In this document: positions 42,213-49,902 of the stretch, piece after piece | Layout: the number at the start of each line of letters is the position of its first letter | Position numbering within the stretch: position 1 is the first letter of the stretch | NCBI GenBank assembly: GCA_045039925.1 | Contig: CP108400.1 | Location: forward strand, 8,556,001-8,620,000 | DNA from: Yinghuangia sp045039925 | GTDB taxonomy: Bacteria > Actinomycetota > Actinomycetes > Streptomycetales > Streptomycetaceae | Reading direction: 5' to 3' | DNA length: 64,000 nt | Translations under genes and position numbers: made by a program | Notes under the pieces: generated by a model | What the model saw: the letters and a program-made list of their open reading frames with translations, nothing else | Told to the model about the DNA's origin: nothing | Database searches by the model: none

Positions 42213-42519
42213 ACGGATTACCCCCGCGGCGCGCGGAGGCCGGCGCTCGGCCCGGTTCCCAGCCCGGTCAGGCCGCCGTCCGCCACCCGCCACCTCCCGA
42301 AATGCGCCCCGCGCACGCGGGCAGGACGTCCGTACCGTCCCCCCACCTGAGCACGGATACCCGGAGGCGACCACCGGACCGGGCTGCCATGATGGCGATC
42401 TTGCGCGGCGCCGGACCCGGGAGCACGGATGCCCCGGAACAGGGGGCGGGAACGCGCGGACCCGCAGCGGCACATGCGGCGGGACACGGGGACCGACGGG
42501 CAGCGGGGAGGACCGGGCG
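42213..42519. other. Intergenic region, VIT transporter / kinase
   Basis: 307 bp between divergent genes. Apart from the GGGAGGA ribosome-binding site before 42520 I see no dyad, repeat or gene. Confidence 0.5.
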
Positions 42520-43098
42520 ATGACCTTCGCCGGACCGCAGGATACGGGTGCACACCACGGCCAGGTGATCGTGCTGACGGGGCCGCCGGGCGCCGGCAAG
42601 AGCACGGTGGCGAGGCTGCTGGCCGACGCGTACGAGCCGAGCGTCCACCTGCACACCGACGACTTCTGGCACTACATCAGGCGGGGCGCCATCGCCGCCT
42701 ACCTGCCCGAGGCGCACCGGCAGAACGAGGTCGTCGTCGGCGTGCTCGCGCGCGCCGCGTTCGGCTACGCGGCGGGCGGCTACACCGTCGTGGTGGACGG
42801 CATCGTGGGACCGTGGTTCCTCGGCAGCTACCACGAGGCGCGCAAGGACGCGGGCATCCCCATGCAGTACGTCGTGCTGCGCCCGGACCAGGACACCACC
42901 GTGCACCGCGCCACCACACGGACCGGCGAGGGCGCGCTGACTGCTCCCGAGCCGGTGCGGTCCCTGCACCGGCAGTTCTCCGGGCTCGCCGAGCTGGAGG
43001 CGCACGTCGTGGACTCGACGGGCTGGACCGCAGAGGAGACCGCGACGCGCGTGCTCGCGGGCCTCAGGGCCGACGCCTACGTGCTGTCCGGCACCTGA
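42520..43098 (+). CDS. P-loop small-molecule kinase (AAA/phosphotransferase-like)
   Basis: 192 residues. VIVLTGPPGAGKSTVARLLA is a clear Walker A, HLHTDDFWHYIRRG the acceptor-side aspartates, and VVVDGIVGPWF a Walker-B-like strand. DSTGWTAEETATRV at the end is a conserved feature of this family. It resembles chloramphenicol-phosphotransferase-like and other single-domain kinases. The substrate is not predictable. GGGAGGA precedes ATG 42520 by seven to eight bases. Confidence 0.85.
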   Translation: MTFAGPQDTGAHHGQVIVLTGPPGAGKSTVARLLADAYEPSVHLHTDDFWHYIRRGAIAAYLPEAHRQNEVVVGVLARAAFGYAAGGYTVVVDGIVGPWFLGSYHEARKDAGIPMQYVVLRPDQDTTVHRATTRTGEGALTAPEPVRSLHRQFSGLAELEAHVVDSTGWTAEETATRVLAGLRADAYVLSGT

Positions 43099-43134
43099 GG
43101 ACCACCCCGAGGCCCCCGCCGAGAACTCCGGGCG

Positions 43135-43971
43135 CTACCCCCACATCTGCGCGTTGATGTGGTCGACCGCCACCAGGTAGAGGTCGTCGTACATCTGCTT
43201 GGCCGTCGCGTCGATGGCCGCGCCGCTGGTGAGGGCGACCTCGATCACGACCATGTAGTGGCCGGAGGTCGTGGTGCCCACCCACGTGGGGTACTGCTCC
43301 GAGAACTTCACGCCGGACCCCGAGGGCGGCGTGATGAACAGGACGAACGCGCCGTTGCTCTGACCCGCCGACAGCCGGTTCTGGATCGACTTCGCCGCGT
43401 CCTTGTCGGTGAACGAGATCACCGACAACTGGCCGACGTACTTCTTGTTCGGGGTGGTCCACAGCGACCGGATGACGCCGATGCAGTCGTCGGCGAACAG
43501 CGACCGCATGGGCGCCTCGGCGGCGGTGCAGTTGCGTTCGTCCTGGGTGAGCTGGACGTACGGCCGCTTCTGGATCGAGAAGTCGCCGACCTCGGGGAAC
43601 CACTCGGCCGGGGTGAACGGGTCGGTGTCGCCCTCCGCGGTGTCCCAGCCGCCGGCCTTCGTCGTCTCCGGCGCCGCGGTCGTGGGTGCTCCGCCGGTCG
43701 CGGTCCTGGGCGCCGTCGGCCGGGCGGTGAACGAGGGCATCGACGGGAAGTCCGTGGGCAGGTTGCTCGGCATCCGCGCGGTGGGCATGTCGCCGGGGGC
43801 GGCGATCGGCGCGCCGCCGCCGTCGTTGCCGCCGCTCATCGACAGCAGCCCTCCGACCAGTGCGAGCGCCACGACCGCCGTTGCGGCGGTGACGATCCAG
43901 GGTGAGCGTGCGCCCTGCCCGGGAGCGGGGGCGTACTGCTGGGGGCCGTAGGGGTCCTGAGTCGGAAACAT
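43135..43971 (-). CDS. Membrane-anchored protein of unknown function
   Basis: 278 residues. A Pro/Gln/Tyr-rich cytoplasmic start (PTQDPYGPQQYAPAPGQG), one membrane helix (IVTAATAVVALALVGGLLSM), a Thr/Pro-rich linker (about 55-110) and a folded extracellular domain with two cysteines (ERNCTAAEA, FADDCIGV). The domain looks alpha/beta and may belong to an actinobacterial extracellular family similar to mycobacterial sensor-type proteins. I do not recognise it further. Confidence 0.7.
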   Translation of the reverse strand: MFPTQDPYGPQQYAPAPGQGARSPWIVTAATAVVALALVGGLLSMSGGNDGGGAPIAAPGDMPTARMPSNLPTDFPSMPSFTARPTAPRTATGGAPTTAAPETTKAGGWDTAEGDTDPFTPAEWFPEVGDFSIQKRPYVQLTQDERNCTAAEAPMRSLFADDCIGVIRSLWTTPNKKYVGQLSVISFTDKDAAKSIQNRLSAGQSNGAFVLFITPPSGSGVKFSEQYPTWVGTTTSGHYMVVIEVALTSGAAIDATAKQMYDDLYLVAVDHINAQMWG

Positions 43972-44051
43972 GCGCAGAACCGTATTGCCAAGCCCCTGCG
44001 CGTCGCGAGCGACCCCCCGTTTGTGGGTCAGTCGTTTGGTTCAGCGCAAGC

Positions 44052-45245
44052 TCAGAACGCCCTGTTCAGCAGCGGGATTCGGGCTGCAACGAAGCTGATC
44101 GCGAAGGACGCCGCGAGGGTTGCGCCGAGCAGCAGCGCGAGACCCGGCAGCGTGGTGGCCCCGTCGGGCATGCCGAACCAGCGTTGCAGGCCGTACAGGA
44201 CCGCGAGATGGCAGCCGAACACCCCCAGCACCCGGTCGCTCGCCGCCCGGCCGATCCGGCCGCCGCGGTCGAGCGTGCCGCGGGCCAGGAGGAACACGAG
44301 CGCGGCCGCGAGCGCGGCCACCGAGCCGAGCGTGTTGGGCGGCAGTGCCACCGCGAAGTCGAGCGGCAGGTCGGCCGCTTGGGTGTGCTGCCACACCAAC
44401 TCGGCCAGCGCCAGCAGCAGTACGACGGCGGCGACCACGCGCTGACGCGCTGTCAGGACGACGTCGCGCAGGACGTATCCGAGCATGAAGTAGCCGATGT
44501 ACGGCAGGAAGTACGTCGGTGCGGTCAGCCGCAGCGCCGGGGCACCGAGCTGCCGCACGTTGATGTACGCGTTGGTGATCTGCACGCCGAGGCCGAACGC
44601 GAGGGCGATCCCGGTGACCAGGTGGCGGTCGCGCGCCGACGCGTGCGCGAGGAAGGCGCGCAGCACCGGGACGAGCAGGTACAGCCCGAGGATCAGCCAG
44701 AAGAAGTACAGGGCGGTGTACGTCTTGGCGACCAGCATGTCGCCGACGACCTTCTCGACGGTCGGCCGGTAGTCCTTCACCCACATCTTGAAGCCGATGT
44801 AGAAGGCGTGCCAGAACACCAGCGGCACCGCGATGCGCGCGAGGCGGCGGCGGTAGAACCCGACCGCGTCCTCGCCCTCGCGTGCGGGGCCGAGCAGCAG
44901 CGCCCCGCTGATCATCACGAACACCGGGACGGCCCACGTCGAGCCGACGTTGACGATCGCCGCGGTCCACCACACGGCGCTGCCGCGCAGGCCTTCGTCG
45001 GTCATCGTCATGCCGGTGGTGTGGATGGCGACGACGGCGACGATGGCGATGACGCGCAGCCAGGACAGGTGCGCGTACGACGGCCGCCCGGCGGCTTCGC
45101 CCGGGGCCTGGGCGCCGCCCGGGGGAGCCGAGGCCTTCGTCCGCGCGCCAACGGCGCCACCGGTGCCACCGTCACCCGGCCGTGGATCGGGTACGGCGGC
45201 GGTCGTGGCCACGGCGGTGGCGGCGCGACGCGGGAGGCGAGGCAC
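44052..45245 (-). CDS. Membrane acyltransferase, acyltransferase-3 family
   Basis: 397 residues with about ten membrane helices. The conserved start of the family is visible (YAHLSWLRVIAIVAVVAIHT, with the catalytic-type histidine), followed by VPVFVMISGALLLG and FYRRRLARIAVPLVFW. Such proteins move acyl groups onto exported sugars, peptidoglycan or secondary metabolites. The GTG at 45245 has no ribosome-binding site and the first about 55 residues are low-complexity, so the true start may lie further in. The acceptor is unknown. Confidence 0.85.
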   Translation of the reverse strand: MPRLPRRAATAVATTAAVPDPRPGDGGTGGAVGARTKASAPPGGAQAPGEAAGRPSYAHLSWLRVIAIVAVVAIHTTGMTMTDEGLRGSAVWWTAAIVNVGSTWAVPVFVMISGALLLGPAREGEDAVGFYRRRLARIAVPLVFWHAFYIGFKMWVKDYRPTVEKVVGDMLVAKTYTALYFFWLILGLYLLVPVLRAFLAHASARDRHLVTGIALAFGLGVQITNAYINVRQLGAPALRLTAPTYFLPYIGYFMLGYVLRDVVLTARQRVVAAVVLLLALAELVWQHTQAADLPLDFAVALPPNTLGSVAALAAALVFLLARGTLDRGGRIGRAASDRVLGVFGCHLAVLYGLQRWFGMPDGATTLPGLALLLGATLAASFAISFVAARIPLLNRAF

Positions 45246-45305
45246 GGGAGGGCTCCGATCGGGACGGGAGGTCGGGGGGAGCGTACCGGGCGCGCGGGCC
45301 GTCGG

Positions 45306-45371
45306 TCCCCGGGTGTGGGCTCCGGCCCGAACGCGTCATTCCCCGGGCGTGGGCTCCGGGCCGAACGCATC
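45306..45371. repeat. 32-bp direct repeat duplicating the end of the TetR gene
   Basis: Bases 45340-45371 encode the last residues of the TetR protein (AFGPEPTPG); 45306-45337, directly beyond, repeat them with three mismatches (29 of 32 identical). A partial tandem duplication of the gene's 3' end. Confidence 0.8.
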
Positions 45372-45947
45372 GTCGAGGAACGTCCGCCACGCCTCGTCGA
45401 CCCGCCGCTCGGTGGCCCGCGCCGCGGAGGCCGCGCCCTCGCCGGGGACGTCGGCCAGCAGATCGAGCAGCAGCCCGCGCATGACGGCGAGCGCCAGGGT
45501 CGCCGGTATGCGGTGCCCGTCGAGCAGCCGTTCGAGCGGGGGCAGCCAGTCGTCCAGGGAGGCGGCCGCGAAGCCGGTCCACGGGCCGGTGGCGGCCTGG
45601 GGGCCGCAGCCGCGCACGTACCCCTCGAAGAACATGCGCAGCACGGTGCGGTGGCCCGGATCGGTGACCCATCGCCACAGGAGTTCGAGGACCGCGCGGG
45701 GCCCGTCCGCCTCCGCGCCGGCGGCCCGCTCGACCAGGTCCAGCTGCTCCTTGCGGCCTTCGGCGAGCACCTCGCGGATCAGGCCCTCCTTCGACCCGAA
45801 GAGATAGAGCAGGACCCGCGGACTCGACCCGATGGCGGCCGCGAGCGGGCGCAGCGACAGGTCGCTGAGGTTGTTCTGCGCCACGTAGGCCCGCGTCGCG
45901 GCGAGGAGTTCCCGCTGCCGGGGCGAGGGTTCCGTATCCAGGGCCAT
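45336..45947 (-). CDS. TetR-family regulator, divergent from GNAT gene
   Basis: 203 residues from ATG 45947. The helix-turn-helix is at about 15-60 (LAATRAYVAQNNLSDLSLRP then AIGSSPRVLLYLFGSKEGLI). The C-terminal ligand domain has WRWVTDPGHRTVLRMFFEGY. The first codons, the ribosome-binding site (GGAGG eight bases upstream) and 27 bases of leader are an exact mirror image of those of the divergent acetyltransferase gene, all within one palindrome, so both genes are surely under this regulator. Ligand unknown. Confidence 0.9.
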   Translation of the reverse strand: MALDTEPSPRQRELLAATRAYVAQNNLSDLSLRPLAAAIGSSPRVLLYLFGSKEGLIREVLAEGRKEQLDLVERAAGAEADGPRAVLELLWRWVTDPGHRTVLRMFFEGYVRGCGPQAATGPWTGFAAASLDDWLPPLERLLDGHRIPATLALAVMRGLLLDLLADVPGEGAASAARATERRVDEAWRTFLDDAFGPEPTPGE

Positions 45948-45999
45948 GGGTCTATCCTCCACTGAAACGAGTGTTTCAGTGGAGGATAGACCCATGGCC
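45942..45999. promoter_or_regulatory. Perfect 58-bp palindrome holding both divergent start codons
   Basis: Arms of 27 bp (45942-45968 and 45973-45999) match without a mismatch around GAGT. The core ACTGAAAC-GAGT-GTTTCAGT is a typical TetR operator. Each arm carries a GGAGG ribosome-binding site and an ATGGCC start, one for the TetR gene (minus) and one for the acetyltransferase gene (plus). Confidence 0.9.
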
Positions 46000-46503
46000 A
46001 ACGCCCCGGCGAGCATCCGCGAAGGCACCCGGCCCGGCGATCTGGGCGCGGTCGCGGCCCTGCACGGCGTGCTCTACACCCGCGAGTACGGCATGGACGC
46101 CACGATGGAGGCGTACGTCGCCGCGGGCCTCGCCGACCTCTGGCTCGCCTGGGCCCGCGACGGCACCCACGACGCCGGACGCCTGTGGGTCGCCGATCTC
46201 GACGGAGAGGTCGTCGGCGCCACCGGCCTGACCCGCGGCGACGAGGCCCCCGGCTGGTACCAGCTGCGCTGGGTGGTCCTCGACCCGCGAGCCCGCGGCC
46301 ACGGCCTGGGCCGCGCGCTCTTCGAGGCCGCCATGGCCGAGGCCCGTACCCGCGACGCGGCCGGCGTCTACTTGTGGACCATCGCCGGCCTCGAAGCCGC
46401 CCACCACCTCTACAAGTCCGCCGGCTTCCGCCTCACCCACTCCGAACCCGCCCGCAAATGGGGCGTCGAAGCCGTCGAACAACGCATGGAACTCGCCCTG
46501 TAG
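45994..46503 (+). CDS. GNAT-family acetyltransferase
   Basis: 169 residues. The GNAT core is clear: GRLWVADLDGEVVGATGLTR, YQLRWVVLDPRARGHGLGRA (acetyl-CoA loop) and EAAHHLYKSAGFRL. The N-terminus, REGTRPGDLGAVAALHGVLY, is of the type found in MarR-GNAT fusions, but here the DNA-binding partner is the separate divergent TetR gene. Acceptor unknown. ATG 45994 lies in the shared palindrome. Confidence 0.9.
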   Translation: MANAPASIREGTRPGDLGAVAALHGVLYTREYGMDATMEAYVAAGLADLWLAWARDGTHDAGRLWVADLDGEVVGATGLTRGDEAPGWYQLRWVVLDPRARGHGLGRALFEAAMAEARTRDAAGVYLWTIAGLEAAHHLYKSAGFRLTHSEPARKWGVEAVEQRMELAL

Positions 46504-46520
46504 CCATACCCTCGCTGTGT

Positions 46521-46853
46521 ATGAGCGGGGACATTGAGCAGATCGAACTGGCGGACGCGGTAGAGGCAGTTCGCAACGGCCTCCTGGAAGCCGCTGCCCG
46601 CGGCAACGGCAGCCCGCTGGGCTTCGTCGTCGGGCCGATCCAGATGGAGTTCACCGTCGAGATCCGCCGCGAACAGGGCGGCCGCGGCGGCGTGAAGGCC
46701 TGGGTCGCCTCCGGCGAGGCCCACCGCACGGACAGCCAGGCGGCGTACCACCGCGTGCAGTTCGAGCTGACGCCGCACGATACGCGGACCGGCGGCTCGT
46801 ACCTGGTCGGATCGGAGGAGCCCGCGGACGTCTCGGGGTTCACGCGTGGCTAG
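46521..46853 (+). CDS. Trypco2-like small protein paired with NLR-like ATPase
   Basis: 110 residues. ELADAVEAVRNGLLEAAARG and GFVVGPIQMEFTVEIRREQG match the trypsin-co-occurring domain 2 pattern: a helix followed by beta strands that end in EFELT-like and charged turns. Such domains were described next to trypsin-like and other effector proteins in bacterial conflict systems. ATG 46521 has no clear ribosome-binding site. The stop overlaps the GTG of the next gene by eight bases, so the two proteins are coupled and probably act together, perhaps as sensor/adaptor and effector. The family call is moderately certain. Confidence 0.72.
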   Translation: MSGDIEQIELADAVEAVRNGLLEAAARGNGSPLGFVVGPIQMEFTVEIRREQGGRGGVKAWVASGEAHRTDSQAAYHRVQFELTPHDTRTGGSYLVGSEEPADVSGFTRG

Positions 46854-49800
46854 GCACCCGGACCCCGGTCGCGTGGCCGCGGTGGGCGCGGAGGGCCGAC
46901 AGGGGAGCGGGTACCTTCTGACACCTTGGCTCGTCCTGACGGCCGGGCACTTGGTGCGCCCTGGTGAGGTTGCGTGGGCGGCGGTCCCCGGCGGCGCCGG
47001 GAAAACGCCGTGCGATGTGGTGTGGCATGGGGGCGACGGGTCGTGCGATGCGGCTCTGTTGCTTGCCCACGAGGCACTGCCCGAAAGCAGTGACGGATGG
47101 TTCGACCTCGTCGAGTTCGGCGGTATGCAGGACATCGCCGTGCTTTCCGGCGCGCGTGCCCTGGGGTTTCCGGAGGTTCAGCGCACCGGACGCGCGTTGG
47201 ACAGCGAACTCGTGGTCGGGACCCTGAAGTCGGGTTCGAAGATGCTCGCGGGTCGTCACGTCCTCGATTGCGGTCCGCATCCACCGCAAGCGCAAGTTGG
47301 AGGCGGCTCCCCCTGGCAAGGGATGTCCGGGGCCGCGGTCTTCGTCGGCGACCTGCTGATGGGTCTGGTGGTCGAAGATCCGGGCGGATGGAAGCACGGT
47401 CGTCTGGAGGTCCTCCCCGCGACGGAGATCGTGCCGCAGATCCGTGGTGTCGTGGCGGCGCACGCACGGTGGGAACCGAACATTCACCGGGTCGAGGACC
47501 GAATCGACTTCGACGGCATCTACGCGCTCAGCATCGAAAGGCAGTACGGCAGCCTCAACGTCTTCGGGATCGACCTCAGCCGTGCCGAGCACGCGGTGTG
47601 GCCGCTCGAGACCGCGTACCTCAGTCTGGAGACGGTACGCGCGGGAAGGTACGGGAGGATCCGGCACCCGCAGTCGTTCGCCGAACACTATGTGCCCGCC
47701 GACGTGGACCCGGTTCCGCAACGCGTCGAGGAGGCGCTCGCCGACCGGCCGCGCGTACTGATCCGCGGAGCGGCCGGTTCCGGCAAGACCACGCTCATGC
47801 AGTGGCTCGCCACCACCGCGGCGCGACGGGATTTCGTCGGCCCGCTCGCCCACTTGAACGGCCGGATCCCCTTCGTGCTGCCGATGCGCACGATCATCAG
47901 GCACAACGAGAAGTCCCTGCCGCCGCCCGGGGAGTTCCTGCGTGCGGCCAACAACCTCAGGGCAAGTGCGCAGCCGCAGCGGTGGGCGGACGCGGTCCTG
48001 GCATCCGGCCGGGCGTTGCTGCTCGTGGACGGGCTCGACGAAGTCCCGCAGTCCTTCCGCAACCTCACGCGGCAGTGGCTGGGCGAGCTGACCGCCGAGT
48101 TCCCCGAGACCCGCTGTGTGGTAACCGCACGACCATCGGCCACACCGGAGGGCTGGCTCAACCACCACGGCTTCGAGGAACTGGCGTTGGCTCCGATGTC
48201 CCGGGCCGACGTCAGGGTGTTCGTACGCCGTTGGCACGACACCGCGCGGGCCGCCTGCGAAGCGACCGAAGAGGCGGACCAACTGGTCGAGTTCGAGCAG
48301 CGCCTGATCGACGGGATCGGCGGCAAGTCCGACCTCGCCAGGCTGGTCACCAACCCGCTCATGTGCGCACTGGTCTGCGCCCTGAACCGCGACCGTCGCG
48401 CCCATCTCCCCCGCGGCCGCAAGGAGTTGTACGACGCCGGCCTGCGTCTCCTCCTGGTCCGCCGCGACGAGCAGCACGACATCCGGGGCACGGAGGAGGT
48501 CGAACTCACCGAGGAGGAGCAGACCGCCGTCCTCCAGCGGCTCGCGTACTGGCTGATCCGCAACGGCCGCTCCGAGGCGGACCAGGCCTGGTTCCGCCGG
48601 ATGATCGGCCGGACGCTCCCCGACCTCGCCTCACTGCGCCGCAGCAGCGACACGAACGACGAAGACGCCCTCGCCGAACGTGTCTTCCGGCACCTTCTCG
48701 GCAGGAGCGGTCTTCTCCGGGAACCCACGGTGGACACGGTCGATTTCGTGCACCGGACCTTCCAGGACTACCTGGGGGCCCGGGCCGCCGTCGAGGAGGG
48801 CGACATCGGCGTTCTCATCGAGCATGCCCACGACGACCAGTGGGAGGACGTGCTCCGCATGGCGGTCGCACACGGGAGGCCGAAGGAACGCTCGGAACTC
48901 ATTCGCGGGCTGGTCGAACGCGGCGACCGCGAGTCGCGGCACCGGGTACGACTGCATCTGCTCGCGTGGTCGTGCACCGGCGAGGCGCCGCAGGTCGACG
49001 CGGACACGCAGGCGATGGTCGCCGAACGCGCGTCCACCCTGCTGCCGCCGCGGGACGGGGACATGGAAAAGGCGTTGATCGAGGCCGGCCCGGTGGTGCT
49101 GGACTTGCTGCCGTCGGGCGGAGGCCTCGGCTACATCGAGGGCTCCGCGGAGATTCGGGTCGCGGGTGGAATCGGTGGCGACGCGGCGATGATCGTGCTG
49201 CGAGAGATCGTCCGGACCTCCGGCTCCACCGCCCTCAACGACGTGGTCTGCCGCCAGTGGGTAAATTTCCCGACCGAGGTCTTCGCCACGGAGGTCATTG
49301 CGCACTTGGCCGGGCACTCGGAAATCGCCGTCCGAAGCCGCGCCGAGTTGGCGGAACTGGCGCGCATCGGCAGAACCGCAGACCTCGGCGTGAGATACGC
49401 CGCCACCGCACGCGAACTCGCCGACCTGGTGGACATGGAAAACCTCACGTCGCTTTCGCTGTGGGTCGGCACGGGCCTCGCATCGCTGGACCTGCTGCGT
49501 GGCGCGACACGGCTGCAAAGCGTGCTGCTTGACGGCACCGAAGGCAGGGGGAACATCCCGGACGCTGCCGCGCTGGCGCAGTTGCCGGCACTCGTCCACG
49601 TGGCACTCTTCGGCGTCGACGTCGCCGAAATGGACTTCCTTCCCGTGCTGCCGCACGTTACCGCCGCACTCGTCTACGAAGCCTCGGGTACGGACGCGCT
49701 GGAGGAACTGGTCCGTCGGCTTCCGGCCCTGGGGACCTTGAAGTTGTTTTGGCGTTCAGGCCGGAGAAAGAAGCCTCCTGTTGTCGACTTGGCGGCGGCA

Positions 49801-49902
49801 GCGGGGCTGCCGTTGAGAAAAGTCTCCGTCGAGGGCCGCGTCGTCCTGACAGGCGCCGAACTCTTCCCCCCGGGCGTGGTGGAGCACCTCAGGCAGTCGT
49901 GA
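46846..49902 (+). CDS. Trypsin-like protease-NACHT-LRR protein (NLR-like, candidate antiphage)
   Basis: 1018 residues. A trypsin-like domain (about 1-205) has LTAGHL (His35), SCDAALLL (Asp68) and WQGMSGAAVF (Ser161), a complete triad. A NACHT-type STAND ATPase follows: Walker A RGAAGSGKTTL (308-315), Walker B LLLVDGLDEV (391-399), the sensor stretch TARPSATPEG, NPLMCALVCAL and the winged-helix end FVHRTFQDYLGARAA (about 640). The C-terminus (about 860-1018) has irregular leucine-rich units (LTSLSLWVGTGLASLDLL, LPALVHVALFG) preceded by helical repeats. This is the plan of bacterial NLR-like defence proteins: ligand sensing by the repeats, ATP-driven assembly, protease activation. Codon use looks slightly less GC-biased than neighbours. 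Confidence 0.88.
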   Translation: MARHPDPGRVAAVGAEGRQGSGYLLTPWLVLTAGHLVRPGEVAWAAVPGGAGKTPCDVVWHGGDGSCDAALLLAHEALPESSDGWFDLVEFGGMQDIAVLSGARALGFPEVQRTGRALDSELVVGTLKSGSKMLAGRHVLDCGPHPPQAQVGGGSPWQGMSGAAVFVGDLLMGLVVEDPGGWKHGRLEVLPATEIVPQIRGVVAAHARWEPNIHRVEDRIDFDGIYALSIERQYGSLNVFGIDLSRAEHAVWPLETAYLSLETVRAGRYGRIRHPQSFAEHYVPADVDPVPQRVEEALADRPRVLIRGAAGSGKTTLMQWLATTAARRDFVGPLAHLNGRIPFVLPMRTIIRHNEKSLPPPGEFLRAANNLRASAQPQRWADAVLASGRALLLVDGLDEVPQSFRNLTRQWLGELTAEFPETRCVVTARPSATPEGWLNHHGFEELALAPMSRADVRVFVRRWHDTARAACEATEEADQLVEFEQRLIDGIGGKSDLARLVTNPLMCALVCALNRDRRAHLPRGRKELYDAGLRLLLVRRDEQHDIRGTEEVELTEEEQTAVLQRLAYWLIRNGRSEADQAWFRRMIGRTLPDLASLRRSSDTNDEDALAERVFRHLLGRSGLLREPTVDTVDFVHRTFQDYLGARAAVEEGDIGVLIEHAHDDQWEDVLRMAVAHGRPKERSELIRGLVERGDRESRHRVRLHLLAWSCTGEAPQVDADTQAMVAERASTLLPPRDGDMEKALIEAGPVVLDLLPSGGGLGYIEGSAEIRVAGGIGGDAAMIVLREIVRTSGSTALNDVVCRQWVNFPTEVFATEVIAHLAGHSEIAVRSRAELAELARIGRTADLGVRYAATARELADLVDMENLTSLSLWVGTGLASLDLLRGATRLQSVLLDGTEGRGNIPDAAALAQLPALVHVALFGVDVAEMDFLPVLPHVTAALVYEASGTDALEELVRRLPALGTLKLFWRSGRRKKPPVVDLAAAAGLPLRKVSVEGRVVLTGAELFPPGVVEHLRQS

